This document shows, piece after piece, positions 1-5,089 of a DNA stretch of 6,888 nucleotides. Below the pieces are notes generated by a model. The model ran no database searches and was not told where the DNA came from. It saw nothing but the letters and a program-made list of their open reading frames with translations. The stretch spans positions 1 to 6,888 of the forward strand of contig JASLIY010000004.1 in assembly GCA_030152675.1 (NCBI GenBank). The letters run 5' to 3'. The stretch is from Acinetobacter sp. (GTDB taxonomy: Bacteria > Pseudomonadota > Gammaproteobacteria > Pseudomonadales > Moraxellaceae). Numbering within the stretch: the stretch's first letter is position 1; every line of letters begins with the position of its first letter. The translations under genes and the position numbers were made by a program.

Positions 1-60
1 CAAAATCAAACATCTCCTGTGCAAGCTAAACACCTGATCAATACTCCAAGCCCAACTTCA

Positions 61-138
61 GCTCGGCAAGTCCTACCACCTTGCGTCAAATGTAAGCGAA
101 ACTATTCTAGTACTTTTTAAAAGTACGAAGAAAAAACT
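61..138. repeat. Intergenic repeat, copy 1
   Basis: This stretch starts with GCTCGGCAAGTC and ends just after a T/A-rich palindrome at 110-126 (GTACTTTT-T-AAAAGTAC). It aligns with a second copy starting at 191: I count 44 of the first 60 positions identical without gaps, including the first 10 in a row. The copies differ in the bases of the palindrome stem, but both keep the ability to pair, which hints that the folded form matters or that each copy is a decayed family member. No gene is supported here. A frame open from the window edge ends inside the repeat at 118-120 and is probably fortuitous. Confidence 0.7.
110..126. repeat. Short palindrome ending repeat copy 1
   Basis: Perfect 8-base arms GTACTTTT and AAAAGTAC surround a single T. 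In RNA the innermost pairs would open to form a loop, leaving a stem of about 6 bp. It is A/T-rich and is not followed by a clean T tract on either strand, so I do not call it a terminator. Confidence 0.6.
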
Positions 139-140
139 CA

Positions 141-196
141 CCGAGCAAACTTCGATCATGCCTTAGGCAAAAGATTTAATTCAAAAATTTGCTCGG
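141..196. repeat. 9-bp inverted repeat between the two repeat copies
   Basis: CCGAGCAAA at 141-149 is the exact reverse complement of TTTGCTCGG at 188-196, with 38 bases between. The right arm overlaps the first bases of repeat copy 2. The left arm also contains the complement (CCGAGC) of the GCTCGG that opens copy 1. The spacer is AT-rich, with a small GCCTTAGGC palindrome at 160-168, and has no coding potential that I can support. Confidence 0.5.
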
Positions 197-268
197 CAAG
201 TCTTCCCGCCCCTCATCAAAAGTGAGCGAGTTTGTTCTGCTACTTTTTTAAAAAAGTAGCCAAAAACC
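191..268. repeat. Intergenic repeat, copy 2
   Basis: This is the second copy of the element that starts at 61, in the same orientation and 130 bases further on. It shares the GCTCGGCAAGTC opening, the central TCAAA and AGCGA blocks, and a terminal palindrome (239-260) followed by an A-rich stretch. It leads directly into two further hairpins at 272-311 and 315-331, which copy 1 lacks, so copy 2 may be the more complete unit. My impression is that related sequences recur between Acinetobacter genes; that is memory, not a search result. Confidence 0.7.
239..260. repeat. Perfect 22-base palindrome
   Basis: GCTACTTTTTT followed by AAAAAAGTAGC reads the same on both strands, with 11 bases per arm and no spacer. 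It ends repeat copy 2. As RNA it would form a GCUAC/GUAGC stem closed by A-U pairs. As DNA it could be a protein-binding palindrome or a cruciform. Confidence 0.7.
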
Positions 269-271
269 TTC

Positions 272-311
272 TTTGCGCTGAGGGCTACGTCCTTGTAAGC
301 CCCAGCGCAAA
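272..311. repeat. Strong hairpin, REP-like
   Basis: TTTGCGCTG (272-280) pairs with CAGCGCAAA (303-311), and GGGCT (282-286) pairs with AGCCC (298-302). Only A281 bulges, and the loop is 11 bases (287-297). This gives a 14-bp stem, the strongest secondary structure in the left 400 bases. No T tract follows on either strand, so it resembles a palindromic intergenic repeat unit more than a terminator. It could still stabilise or limit a transcript entering from either side. Confidence 0.65.
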
Positions 312-314
312 ATA

Positions 315-331
315 GGCGGCGTCCTGCCGCC
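315..331. repeat. Short GC-rich hairpin
   Basis: GGCGGC (315-320) and GCCGCC (326-331) are perfect complements around the 5-base loop GTCCT. It sits 3 bases beyond the 272-311 hairpin, so the two probably belong to one composite element together with repeat copy 2. Bases 332-392 that follow hold no gene, repeat or promoter that I can support. Confidence 0.6.
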
Positions 332-395
332 AATGTCCAATACCAGCGATTAAACTGCTTAGAATGTGGTTTTGATGATTAGGCTATTTTAAGTG

Positions 396-590
396 ATGAG
401 CTTGAATGTCTTGTTTCTAATCTTGCTCCTGTTCTTACTCGTGCTTTTGCTAAGAAGAAAAAACTCCTCATTGCGGACAAAGACGATAAGACTTGCTGAG
501 CCAGCACTCCCTACACATTCAAATCAAAAAGCCAGTCGAGGTGACTGGCTTTTGAACTATGGTGCTATTGAAACAGTTAAGCAGCGATAG
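396..590 (+). CDS. Possible small single-pass membrane protein
   Basis: I do not recognise this 64-residue frame. It starts at ATG 396; a GTG directly before it is an alternative. Residues 4-19 are an unbroken run of Leu, Val, Ile and Phe, followed at once by RRK. This looks like one membrane helix with a cytoplasmic positive flank. The rest (about 21-64) is polar, with no motif I know. Against it being real, there is no good ribosome binding site, the codons at about 526-553 are also the miaE terminator stem, and the last 14 bases overlap the 3' end of miaE on the other strand. The hydrophobic stretch could arise by chance from T-rich DNA. It is the only plus-strand gene candidate in the left part of the window. 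Confidence 0.35.
   Translation: MSLNVLFLILLLFLLVLLLRRKNSSLRTKTIRLAEPALPTHSNQKASRGDWLLNYGAIETVKQR
526..553 (-). terminator. Rho-independent terminator of the lepA-miaE operon
   Basis: Read on the minus strand, AAAAGCCAGTC, loop ACCTC and GACTGGCTTTT form a perfect 11-bp stem. The T run continues to five T's (530-526) and is followed by GATTTG. It lies 24 bases past the miaE stop codon. On the plus strand the stem ends in four T's and then GAAC, so it could act weakly in both directions on convergent transcripts. Confidence 0.85.
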
Positions 591-1227
591 ACTTCTTCGG
601 CACACCACTATGAAAACGGAATACAGGATCTGGGCTAAGGATCAGATTTTTCTCGACTTCGCGAATATGTTCGATCCGTGACTGAATATCTTCTTCAGGA
701 TCTTTCATCTTCGCGGTCTGCGCCACATCAAGTGCCAGCGCGAGATAGTCTTCAAAATGCCGTGATTCAGACTTGAGCAGATAACGATAGTACTTACCTA
801 ACTCTTCATCCACCAACGGTGCTAAAGCATAGAAACGCTCACATGAACGTGCTTCAACAAACGCACCGATGATCAAGATATCAATCAAAGCTTCAGGCTC
901 ATAGGTACGTACTTCTTTGCGCAACCCCCCTGCATAACGACCGGCACTCAGTGCCTGCCATTCCTGACCACGCTTTTGCATCAACCCTAACACTTGCTCA
1001 TAGTGCAGCATTTCCTCACGCACCAACTGCGCCAACTTGACCTGTAGATCGTTAAAAAAACTATAACGAAACATCAGGTTCATGGCGGTGCCTGCGGCTT
1101 TCTTTTCACAGTTGGCATGATCTTGCATCAATAAGGGCAATTGCTGCGTCGCTTCATCTAACCAAGCTTGTGGGGTTTGACAGCCCAAAAACGTCATAAC
1201 GGGCTGAATCAATTCTTCATAGTTCAT
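577..1227 (-). CDS. miaE: tRNA-(ms2io6A37) hydroxylase MiaE
   Basis: MiaE is a nonheme diiron monooxygenase that hydroxylates the isopentenyl group of the modified adenosine at tRNA position 37, producing ms2io6A; it acts in the cytoplasm after MiaA and MiaB. The 216-residue protein is a ferritin-like helical bundle. The expected iron ligands are visible as E41 (NCEKK), E72 and H75 (EEMLH), E125 (VEARSCER), and E154 and H157 (ESRH), two ExxH-type pairs that define the fold. Known homologues are of similar size, so it looks full length. It starts at ATG 1227, 32 bases past the pdxJ stop. The only Shine-Dalgarno-like bases (AAGG) are rather far upstream, so initiation may be modest or coupled. 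It is the last gene before the operon terminator. The family assignment is firm. Confidence 0.93.
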   Translation of the reverse strand: MNYEELIQPVMTFLGCQTPQAWLDEATQQLPLLMQDHANCEKKAAGTAMNLMFRYSFFNDLQVKLAQLVREEMLHYEQVLGLMQKRGQEWQALSAGRYAGGLRKEVRTYEPEALIDILIIGAFVEARSCERFYALAPLVDEELGKYYRYLLKSESRHFEDYLALALDVAQTAKMKDPEEDIQSRIEHIREVEKNLILSPDPVFRFHSGVPKKSIAA

Positions 1228-1259
1228 GCTGTGATCTACAACCTTTGTTCACTTATCTT

Positions 1260-1982
1260 TTAACTTGCTGCTTCAATCGCAGCTTTCATTTCTTTGACCG
1301 CTTGCGCCAAGCCAACAAATACCGCATGCGCAATAATAGAATGCCCGATATTTAACTCATGAATCTGTGGGATCGCAGCAATCGCATGCACATTGTCTAA
1401 GTTAAGACCATGTCCCGCATTGACCACCAAACCTCGACTGGCAGCGTACTCAACTCCGGCGACGATACGTGCCAATTCATGCTGCTGCGCCTCACCAGCT
1501 GCCTCAGCATAAGCACCGGTGTGTAACTCAATCGTTGGTGCGCCACAAGCAATCGCAGCATCAATCTGAGCAAAGTCAGGATCGATAAATAAAGACACAT
1601 CACAACCGATCGCACTCAATGCTTCAGTCGCTGCTTTGACATGCTCAAAATGCGTGACCACGTCCAAGCCACCTTCAGTGGTCAGCTCTTCACGCTTTTC
1701 AGGAACGAAGCAAACATGCTGCGGACGAATCTCTTGTGCAAAGGCAACCATTTCATCTGTCACGGCAATTTCTAGATTCATGCGCGTGGTCAGTGTTGGA
1801 CGCATACGGCGTACATCATCATCCTGAATGTGACGACGATCTTCACGCAAATGCAGGGTAATCCCCTCCGCACCAGCTTGCTCACACAGCAAAGCCGCTT
1901 TGACAGGATCTGGATAATCCGTACCTCGCGCTTGGCGAAGTGTTGCAACGTGATCGATATTCACACCAAGTAATGCGGCCAT
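1260..1982 (-). CDS. pdxJ: Pyridoxine 5'-phosphate synthase PdxJ
   Basis: PdxJ condenses 1-deoxy-D-xylulose 5-phosphate with 3-amino-2-oxopropyl phosphate to make pyridoxine 5'-phosphate, the last ring-forming step of the DXP-dependent vitamin B6 pathway, in the cytosol. The 240-residue protein has the usual length and the TIM-barrel landmarks: [15 protein letters not shown] at the N-terminus, [10 protein letters not shown] with H44 and R46, E71 (NLEIAVT), the NAGHGLN loop with H191, and [11 protein letters not shown] near the C-terminus. H44, E71 and H191 match the catalytic positions known for the family. It starts at ATG 1982, 14 bases after the recO stop, with GAGG eight bases upstream as ribosome binding site. 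The recO-pdxJ pairing is common in gammaproteobacteria. Nothing about it is odd. Confidence 0.96.
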   Translation of the reverse strand: MAALLGVNIDHVATLRQARGTDYPDPVKAALLCEQAGAEGITLHLREDRRHIQDDDVRRMRPTLTTRMNLEIAVTDEMVAFAQEIRPQHVCFVPEKREELTTEGGLDVVTHFEHVKAATEALSAIGCDVSLFIDPDFAQIDAAIACGAPTIELHTGAYAEAAGEAQQHELARIVAGVEYAASRGLVVNAGHGLNLDNVHAIAAIPQIHELNIGHSIIAHAVFVGLAQAVKEMKAAIEAAS

Positions 1983-1996
1983 GGGCTTTCCCTCAT

Positions 1997-2707
1997 TTAC
2001 TTCTTAGATTGAAAATTTTGAATCCAAAGTTGGCGACTCTGTAACGGTCGATCCCCCAACAAGGAACTAATCATTTGACGATAGAGCTTACCCAGCAGAC
2101 TCAATTGCTGCTCATTAAAATCAACGCCTTCGACATAGTCACACATACTGAGAATTTGTGCACCACTCAAATGTGCTCTATTGGATTGATTGATGAGGAT
2201 AAAACCATCATTGAGCTGAAATTGATAACTTTGATCAGGCTGGATCGGCTGTTGCTTCGCATCGACAGCAAAGTCGATGGCATAACCTAATTCTTCTAAT
2301 AACACATACTCGAACTGACGCAAGATCTGTTTTAGAAACCACGCAGGCTGAGGATGTGCAGCCAATTGTTGTAACTGAGTCAGCGTCAAATGGTACTGCT
2401 CAAAGGTCGCCGGCATGCTTTCTTCTATCGGACAGAGCCGAAGTAAGATTTCATTGAGATAGAAGCCAGCAAAAAATGCATCGCCATGAAAAAATACAGG
2501 CTGATTGAGGATTTCGACTTGGGTAAAATTCTTTAAAGCCGACTTGCCGCTGGCTTGCAGCAGCAAGGGCTGGTATTGCGGTGGTGGGACATGTCGTAGC
2601 ACACCATCCATACGCCCGTATTCTTGGGTAAATAAATGAATGATATGGCTTCGCTCGCGATATTTGCGATGATGGATCAGATAACCTTGCAGCCGTTCAT
2701 TACGCAT
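1997..2707 (-). CDS. recO: DNA repair protein RecO
   Basis: RecO binds single-stranded DNA and SSB and, with RecR, helps RecA load at gaps in the RecF recombination pathway. The 236-residue protein fits the family length (about 240). The N-terminal OB fold is recognisable in the opening residues ([20 protein letters not shown], then [11 protein letters not shown]). A helical C-terminal domain follows, with the family-typical [16 protein letters not shown] segment at about 78-93. I see no CxxC pairs, so it lacks the zinc module of some RecO proteins. It starts at ATG 2707, 29 bases after the lipoprotein stop. No purine-rich ribosome binding site is visible upstream of this ATG (the upstream bases read CATCTCCTT), so it may depend on translation of the genes before it. 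Confidence 0.92.
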   Translation of the reverse strand: MRNERLQGYLIHHRKYRERSHIIHLFTQEYGRMDGVLRHVPPPQYQPLLLQASGKSALKNFTQVEILNQPVFFHGDAFFAGFYLNEILLRLCPIEESMPATFEQYHLTLTQLQQLAAHPQPAWFLKQILRQFEYVLLEELGYAIDFAVDAKQQPIQPDQSYQFQLNDGFILINQSNRAHLSGAQILSMCDYVEGVDFNEQQLSLLGKLYRQMISSLLGDRPLQSRQLWIQNFQSKK

Positions 2708-2736
2708 AAGGAGATGACTTCGACAATGAGGCGAGC

Positions 2737-2904
2737 TTAGTCTTTTTTATCCCCATCCGGGATCACCGCCCCCACAACTTTGGCAGTGCCTTTGACTGCG
2801 CCTTTCCCGGTTTTGTACACCACCTTGGCTGGTACAGTAACCACTTTATGAACGCAAGCTTGCAACAAAAACATACAACTGAGGATGCAGCAAAATTTAA
2901 TCAT
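2737..2904 (-). CDS. Small lipoprotein (NF038104-like)
   Basis: This predicted 55-residue lipoprotein has a hydrophobic signal of about 16 residues ending in the lipobox LLQAC, with the lipid-modified cysteine at residue 17. The mature part is small and basic (VHKVVTVPAKVVYK, then Lys/Gly/Val-rich repeats such as KTGKGAVKGTAKVVG) and ends in the charged tail DGDKKD. I believe it resembles the small lipoproteins grouped as NF038104 in Acinetobacter; that match is from memory. I chose ATG 2904 over the in-frame TTG at 2928 because AAGGA lies 8 bases upstream and a short n-region then leads into the signal. The residue after Cys17 is Val, not Asp, so outer-membrane sorting would be expected. Its job is unknown. 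It sits between era and recO. Confidence 0.75.
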   Translation of the reverse strand: MIKFCCILSCMFLLQACVHKVVTVPAKVVYKTGKGAVKGTAKVVGAVIPDGDKKD

Positions 2905-2912
2905 GTCGATGG

Positions 2913-2917
2913 TCCTT
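2913..2917 (-). promoter_or_regulatory. Ribosome binding site fixing the lipoprotein start
   Basis: Minus-strand AAGGA lies 8 bases before ATG 2904. The alternative upstream TTG (2928) would place this AAGGA inside the coding region and would put eight polar residues ahead of the signal peptide. Confidence 0.65.
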
Positions 2918-2937
2918 TTCCCATTCAATTAAGCGTT

Positions 2938-2974
2938 GCGCGACAGTACTCGCAATTTTCTTGCACTGTCGCGC
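2938..2974 (-). promoter_or_regulatory. Hairpin between era and the lipoprotein gene
   Basis: GCGCGACAGT (2938-2947) and ACTGTCGCGC (2965-2974) form a perfect 10-bp GC-rich stem. Inside it, GCAA (2952-2955) can pair with TTGC (2961-2964) around a 5-base loop. On the transcribed minus strand it is followed by AACGCTTAATTG, not a T tract, so it is not a standard terminator. It sits 34 bases before the lipoprotein start codon and could act as an mRNA-stability or processing element, or a partial attenuator. RNase III, encoded upstream in the same transcript, would be a candidate to cut it, but that is inference. Confidence 0.6.
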
Positions 2975-2999
2975 CCACCGTGAGCTTTGAGCGAAAGAC

Positions 3000-4109
3000 T
3001 TAGATGTCGCTATAACCCAAGCTCTTCAAAGCACGTTCGTCATCCGACCAACCCCCTTTGACTTTAACCCAAAGTGTGAGCATGATTTTTTGCTCAAACA
3101 TTTTTTCCATATCGGTCCGTGCTTCAATACCAATACGTTTCAGTTTAGCGCCCTTCTCACCAATCACGATGGCTTTCTGACCTGAACGCTCCACAAAAAT
3201 TGTGGCGTCGATATAAGTACATGCTGGTTTCATTCTGCCGCTTTTTTCATTTAAAACAGAATCTTCAACTTTAAATGATTCAATCTGAACCGTCAGATCA
3301 TAAGGCAGCTCTTCACCGAGTTGACGCATGATTTTTTCACGGATCACTTCACTGGCCAAAAAGCGCTCTGAACGATCGGTGATTTGATCCAAAGAATATA
3401 ACGGTGGCTGGAATGGTAGATATTTCTCGATCGTATCACGCAATTGATCGAGGTTCGCACCACGTAATGCAGACACTGGAATGATCTCAGCGAAGTTCAT
3501 TAACTTGGTGCGTTCTTTAATCAACGGCAACAATGTCTTTTTATCTTCAAGTGTGTCGATTTTATTGATCACCAACACCACAGGCATTTCTGCATTTTTT
3601 AACTTTTCTAAAACTAAGTCATCATTTGGCGTCCACTTATGTGCATCCACCACAAATAAGACCAAGTTCACATCACGCAATGCAGAATGAGCCGCACGGT
3701 TCATCATCTTGTTGATGGCACGCACTTCTTTTTTGTGCATCCCTGGGGTATCCACAAACACTGCCTGCGACTTCTCACGGCTATCAATACCGACAATTTT
3801 ATGTCGTGTGGTTTGAGGTTTACGTGAAGTAATAGAAAGTTTTTGACCCAAGACGTGGTTCATCAACGTGGATTTACCTACGTTTGGACGACCGACGATG
3901 GCCACAAAACCACTTTTATAGTCGGCTGGAATTGGGGTTTGTTGCGCGTTGAAGAACTGATTAATCATATCAGGCTCTTCGTCAAACTCCTGATCATCCA
4001 AGCGATCATCAATGTCTTCGCTCACAAGATCTGCTTTATGTTGATCAGCAGACTTGCTTGGTTTTTGATCTGGGAACTGAGTAGCTTTTTGATCGTTATC
4101 TGTCGACAT
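3000..4109 (-). CDS. era: GTPase Era with extended N-terminus
   Basis: Era is an essential Ras-like GTPase that binds 16S rRNA near its 3' end through a KH domain and helps mature the 30S subunit. The 369-residue protein shows all GTPase motifs: G1 GRPNVGKS (73-80), the switch I region with TTRH (100-103), G3 DTPG (120-123), G4 NKID (182-185) and G5 SAL (213-215). The KH domain has IGEKGAKLKRIG at about 316-327, and the protein ends in the family-typical LWVKVKGGWSDDERALKSLGY. E. coli Era is 301 residues; the extra length is an N-terminal tail of about 60 residues, rich in Asp, Glu, Gln and Lys and probably disordered (see findings). It starts at ATG 4109, 5 bases after the rnc stop. Its GGAG ribosome binding site (4121-4124) lies inside the last rnc codons, so translation is probably coupled to rnc. 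Confidence 0.96.
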   Translation of the reverse strand: MSTDNDQKATQFPDQKPSKSADQHKADLVSEDIDDRLDDQEFDEEPDMINQFFNAQQTPIPADYKSGFVAIVGRPNVGKSTLMNHVLGQKLSITSRKPQTTRHKIVGIDSREKSQAVFVDTPGMHKKEVRAINKMMNRAAHSALRDVNLVLFVVDAHKWTPNDDLVLEKLKNAEMPVVLVINKIDTLEDKKTLLPLIKERTKLMNFAEIIPVSALRGANLDQLRDTIEKYLPFQPPLYSLDQITDRSERFLASEVIREKIMRQLGEELPYDLTVQIESFKVEDSVLNEKSGRMKPACTYIDATIFVERSGQKAIVIGEKGAKLKRIGIEARTDMEKMFEQKIMLTLWVKVKGGWSDDERALKSLGYSDI

Positions 4110-4114
4110 GAGGG

Positions 4115-4807
4115 TTATTGCTCCAATAGCTTTAAAATTTCTGCCGCAACGGCTTGTTCTGCAAAGCGGCGACTTGATCCCTCACCTCGCAACTTGGGTA
4201 GGCCATTCACCGTACATTCCACTTTGAAATGCTGGTTCGGGGCATCACCCTGAATATCCACCACATCATAGACAGGGAGAGGTTGTTTATGGGCTTGAAG
4301 ATATTCTTGTAATCTTGATTTTGGATCTTTGAGTTGATCCGTCGGTTCGATATGTTCGAAGTATGGGGTATACCATTTTAGAACCACAGGCTGTAATACC
4401 GACAAATCAGCACAATCAATATAAATCGCACCAATAATGGCTTCTACAGTATCCGCCAAAATCGACTCACGATGATGACCGCCTGATTTTAATTCGCCCG
4501 TGCTCAGGATCAAACTATGACTCAGTTTCAAATCGTTTGCAATTTTGCCCAGCGCCTCTTGGCGAACCAAGGTGGCGCGCATTCTCGTCAAACGCCCTTC
4601 ATTTTCATGCGGATAGGCATGATATAAGTAATTGGCAATGATCATGCCGAGTAATGAATCACCTAAAAACTCGAGGCGCTCATAGTTATATTTGTGGCTG
4701 ACGGAACGGTGAGTCAACGCCAATTGCAGCAATTCAGGTTGCTTAAACTCATACCCGATACGACTGATTAAACGTGGATCACTTAGTTTGAACTGACCTT
4801 TGATCAA
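4115..4807 (-). CDS. rnc: Ribonuclease III
   Basis: RNase III cleaves double-stranded RNA, including the 16S and 23S precursor stems and many mRNA hairpins. From TTG 4807 the protein has 230 residues, the normal size. The nuclease domain has the signature ERLEFLGDS, with E43, E46 and D50, and DTVEAIIGAIY, with D119 and E122, matching the metal-binding residues of the E. coli enzyme (E38, E41, D45, D114, E117). A linker leads to a C-terminal double-stranded-RNA binding domain, from DPKSRLQEYLQ to the end, with GEGSSRRFAEQAVAAEILK. An in-frame TTG at 4819 would add four residues (MRRV). I prefer 4807 because MIKGQFKLSDPRL resembles the starts I recall for other Acinetobacter RNase III proteins, and because purine-rich GAGAAGAG lies just upstream. 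No ATG fits. The 5' end overlaps the DUF4845 remnant in another frame. Confidence 0.95.
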   Translation of the reverse strand: MIKGQFKLSDPRLISRIGYEFKQPELLQLALTHRSVSHKYNYERLEFLGDSLLGMIIANYLYHAYPHENEGRLTRMRATLVRQEALGKIANDLKLSHSLILSTGELKSGGHHRESILADTVEAIIGAIYIDCADLSVLQPVVLKWYTPYFEHIEPTDQLKDPKSRLQEYLQAHKQPLPVYDVVDIQGDAPNQHFKVECTVNGLPKLRGEGSSRRFAEQAVAAEILKLLEQ

Positions 4808-4880
4808 AACTCTTCTCAAATGTTAATACGATTGCGATGTTCAGCAAGGATAAATCCTCACTGGCTGTATATGAATGATT
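4779..4880 (-). pseudogene. 3' remnant of a DUF4845 membrane-protein gene
   Basis: On the minus strand, in a frame different from rnc, 33 codons between a TAA (4881-4883) and a TGA (4779-4781) encode a peptide with the core LLNIAIVLTFEKSFDQRSV. This resembles the C-terminus I recall for DUF4845 proteins, which have a basic segment, then LLNIDLVLTFEKSFDQ in Acinetobacter and a NLDLVVKFDKEF-type end in Pseudomonas. That gene normally sits between lepB and rnc. The last 29 bases overlap the start of rnc, but the recognisable part extends upstream of rnc, so it is not just a by-product of rnc coding. No start codon leads into it, because the frame is closed by TAA at 4881. The rest of the gene cannot be recognised in any minus-strand frame up to lepB. 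An alternative is that this is a chance resemblance. Confidence 0.55.
4810..4817 (-). promoter_or_regulatory. Purine-rich ribosome binding site for rnc
   Basis: Minus-strand GAGAAGAG ends two bases before TTG 4807. GAGAAG, its better half, is then four bases from the start codon, which is short but workable. This site cannot serve the in-frame TTG at 4819, which lies upstream of it. Confidence 0.45.
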
Positions 4881-4963
4881 TTAAAACGTTCTAAAGGCAA
4901 ATTGGTGACAATATTTCAAATTCTTCCCACCAAGCGCTCGAGTATTGCATGGATTGTGCAGAT

Positions 4964-4973
4964 GCTGCGCAGC
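4964..4973. repeat. Perfect 10-base palindrome in GC-rich island
   Basis: GCTGCGCAGC reads the same on both strands. It lies within the GC-rich island between lepB and rnc. It could be a local fold or a binding site, or chance in GC-rich DNA. Confidence 0.4.
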
Positions 4974-5041
4974 CCCCAAACGCGTCCGTCGCGCTTGATG
5001 CCCGCGGACACCGCCAACCTGACTTCGGCCTTGAACGCCAA

Positions 5042-5089
5042 ACTGCGTGAGCAGCAATGGCAACAATGTCGAGCCGGCTGTCACGCAGT
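5042..5089. repeat. Long imperfect hairpin in the lepB-rnc spacer
   Basis: ACTGCGTGA (5042-5050) and TCACGCAGT (5081-5089) are perfect 9-bp complements. Past a bulged G at 5051, CAGC (5052-5055) pairs with GCTG (5077-5080). GGC (5059-5061) can then pair with GCC (5073-5075), leaving an 11-base loop. That makes about 16 pairs in a stacked, interrupted stem. On the operon transcript it would lie between lepB and rnc, roughly 235 bases ahead of the rnc start codon. Confidence 0.6.

Noticed and set aside
1..120. Plus-strand frame open from the left edge to TAA at 118-120, possibly the tail of an upstream protein
   Set aside because: Its second half is read from the intergenic repeat, the composition is not distinctive, and repeat copy 2 gives a similar open frame by the same mechanism. 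The true upstream context is outside the window.
239..311. Rho-independent terminators among the left-end palindromes
   Set aside because: The palindromes are not followed by T tracts on either strand. The real operon terminator is at 526-553, so these would be redundant.
332..392. Possible promoter for the small plus-strand frame
   Set aside because: TTGATG and TATTTT are only 7 bases apart, and no other pair has acceptable spacing.
1397..1827. Open frames on both strands inside pdxJ
   Set aside because: They are shadows of pdxJ, which has full-length family similarity; none has a ribosome binding site or a recognisable product.
2075..2290. Plus-strand open frame inside recO
   Set aside because: It is antisense to a clearly coding region, with no motif or start signal of its own.
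3481..4253. Plus-strand open frames inside era and across the era-rnc junction
   Set aside because: They are shadows of conserved GTPase and RNase III codons; the hydrophobic parts come from the complement of acidic and basic codons.
4866..4905. Possible minus-strand promoter for rnc (TAAAAT or TATACA as -10 elements)
   Set aside because: Neither has a reasonable -35 box at 16-18 bases; the TTGTCA candidate is 22 bases from TAAAAT. In AT-rich DNA such -10 matches are expected by chance.
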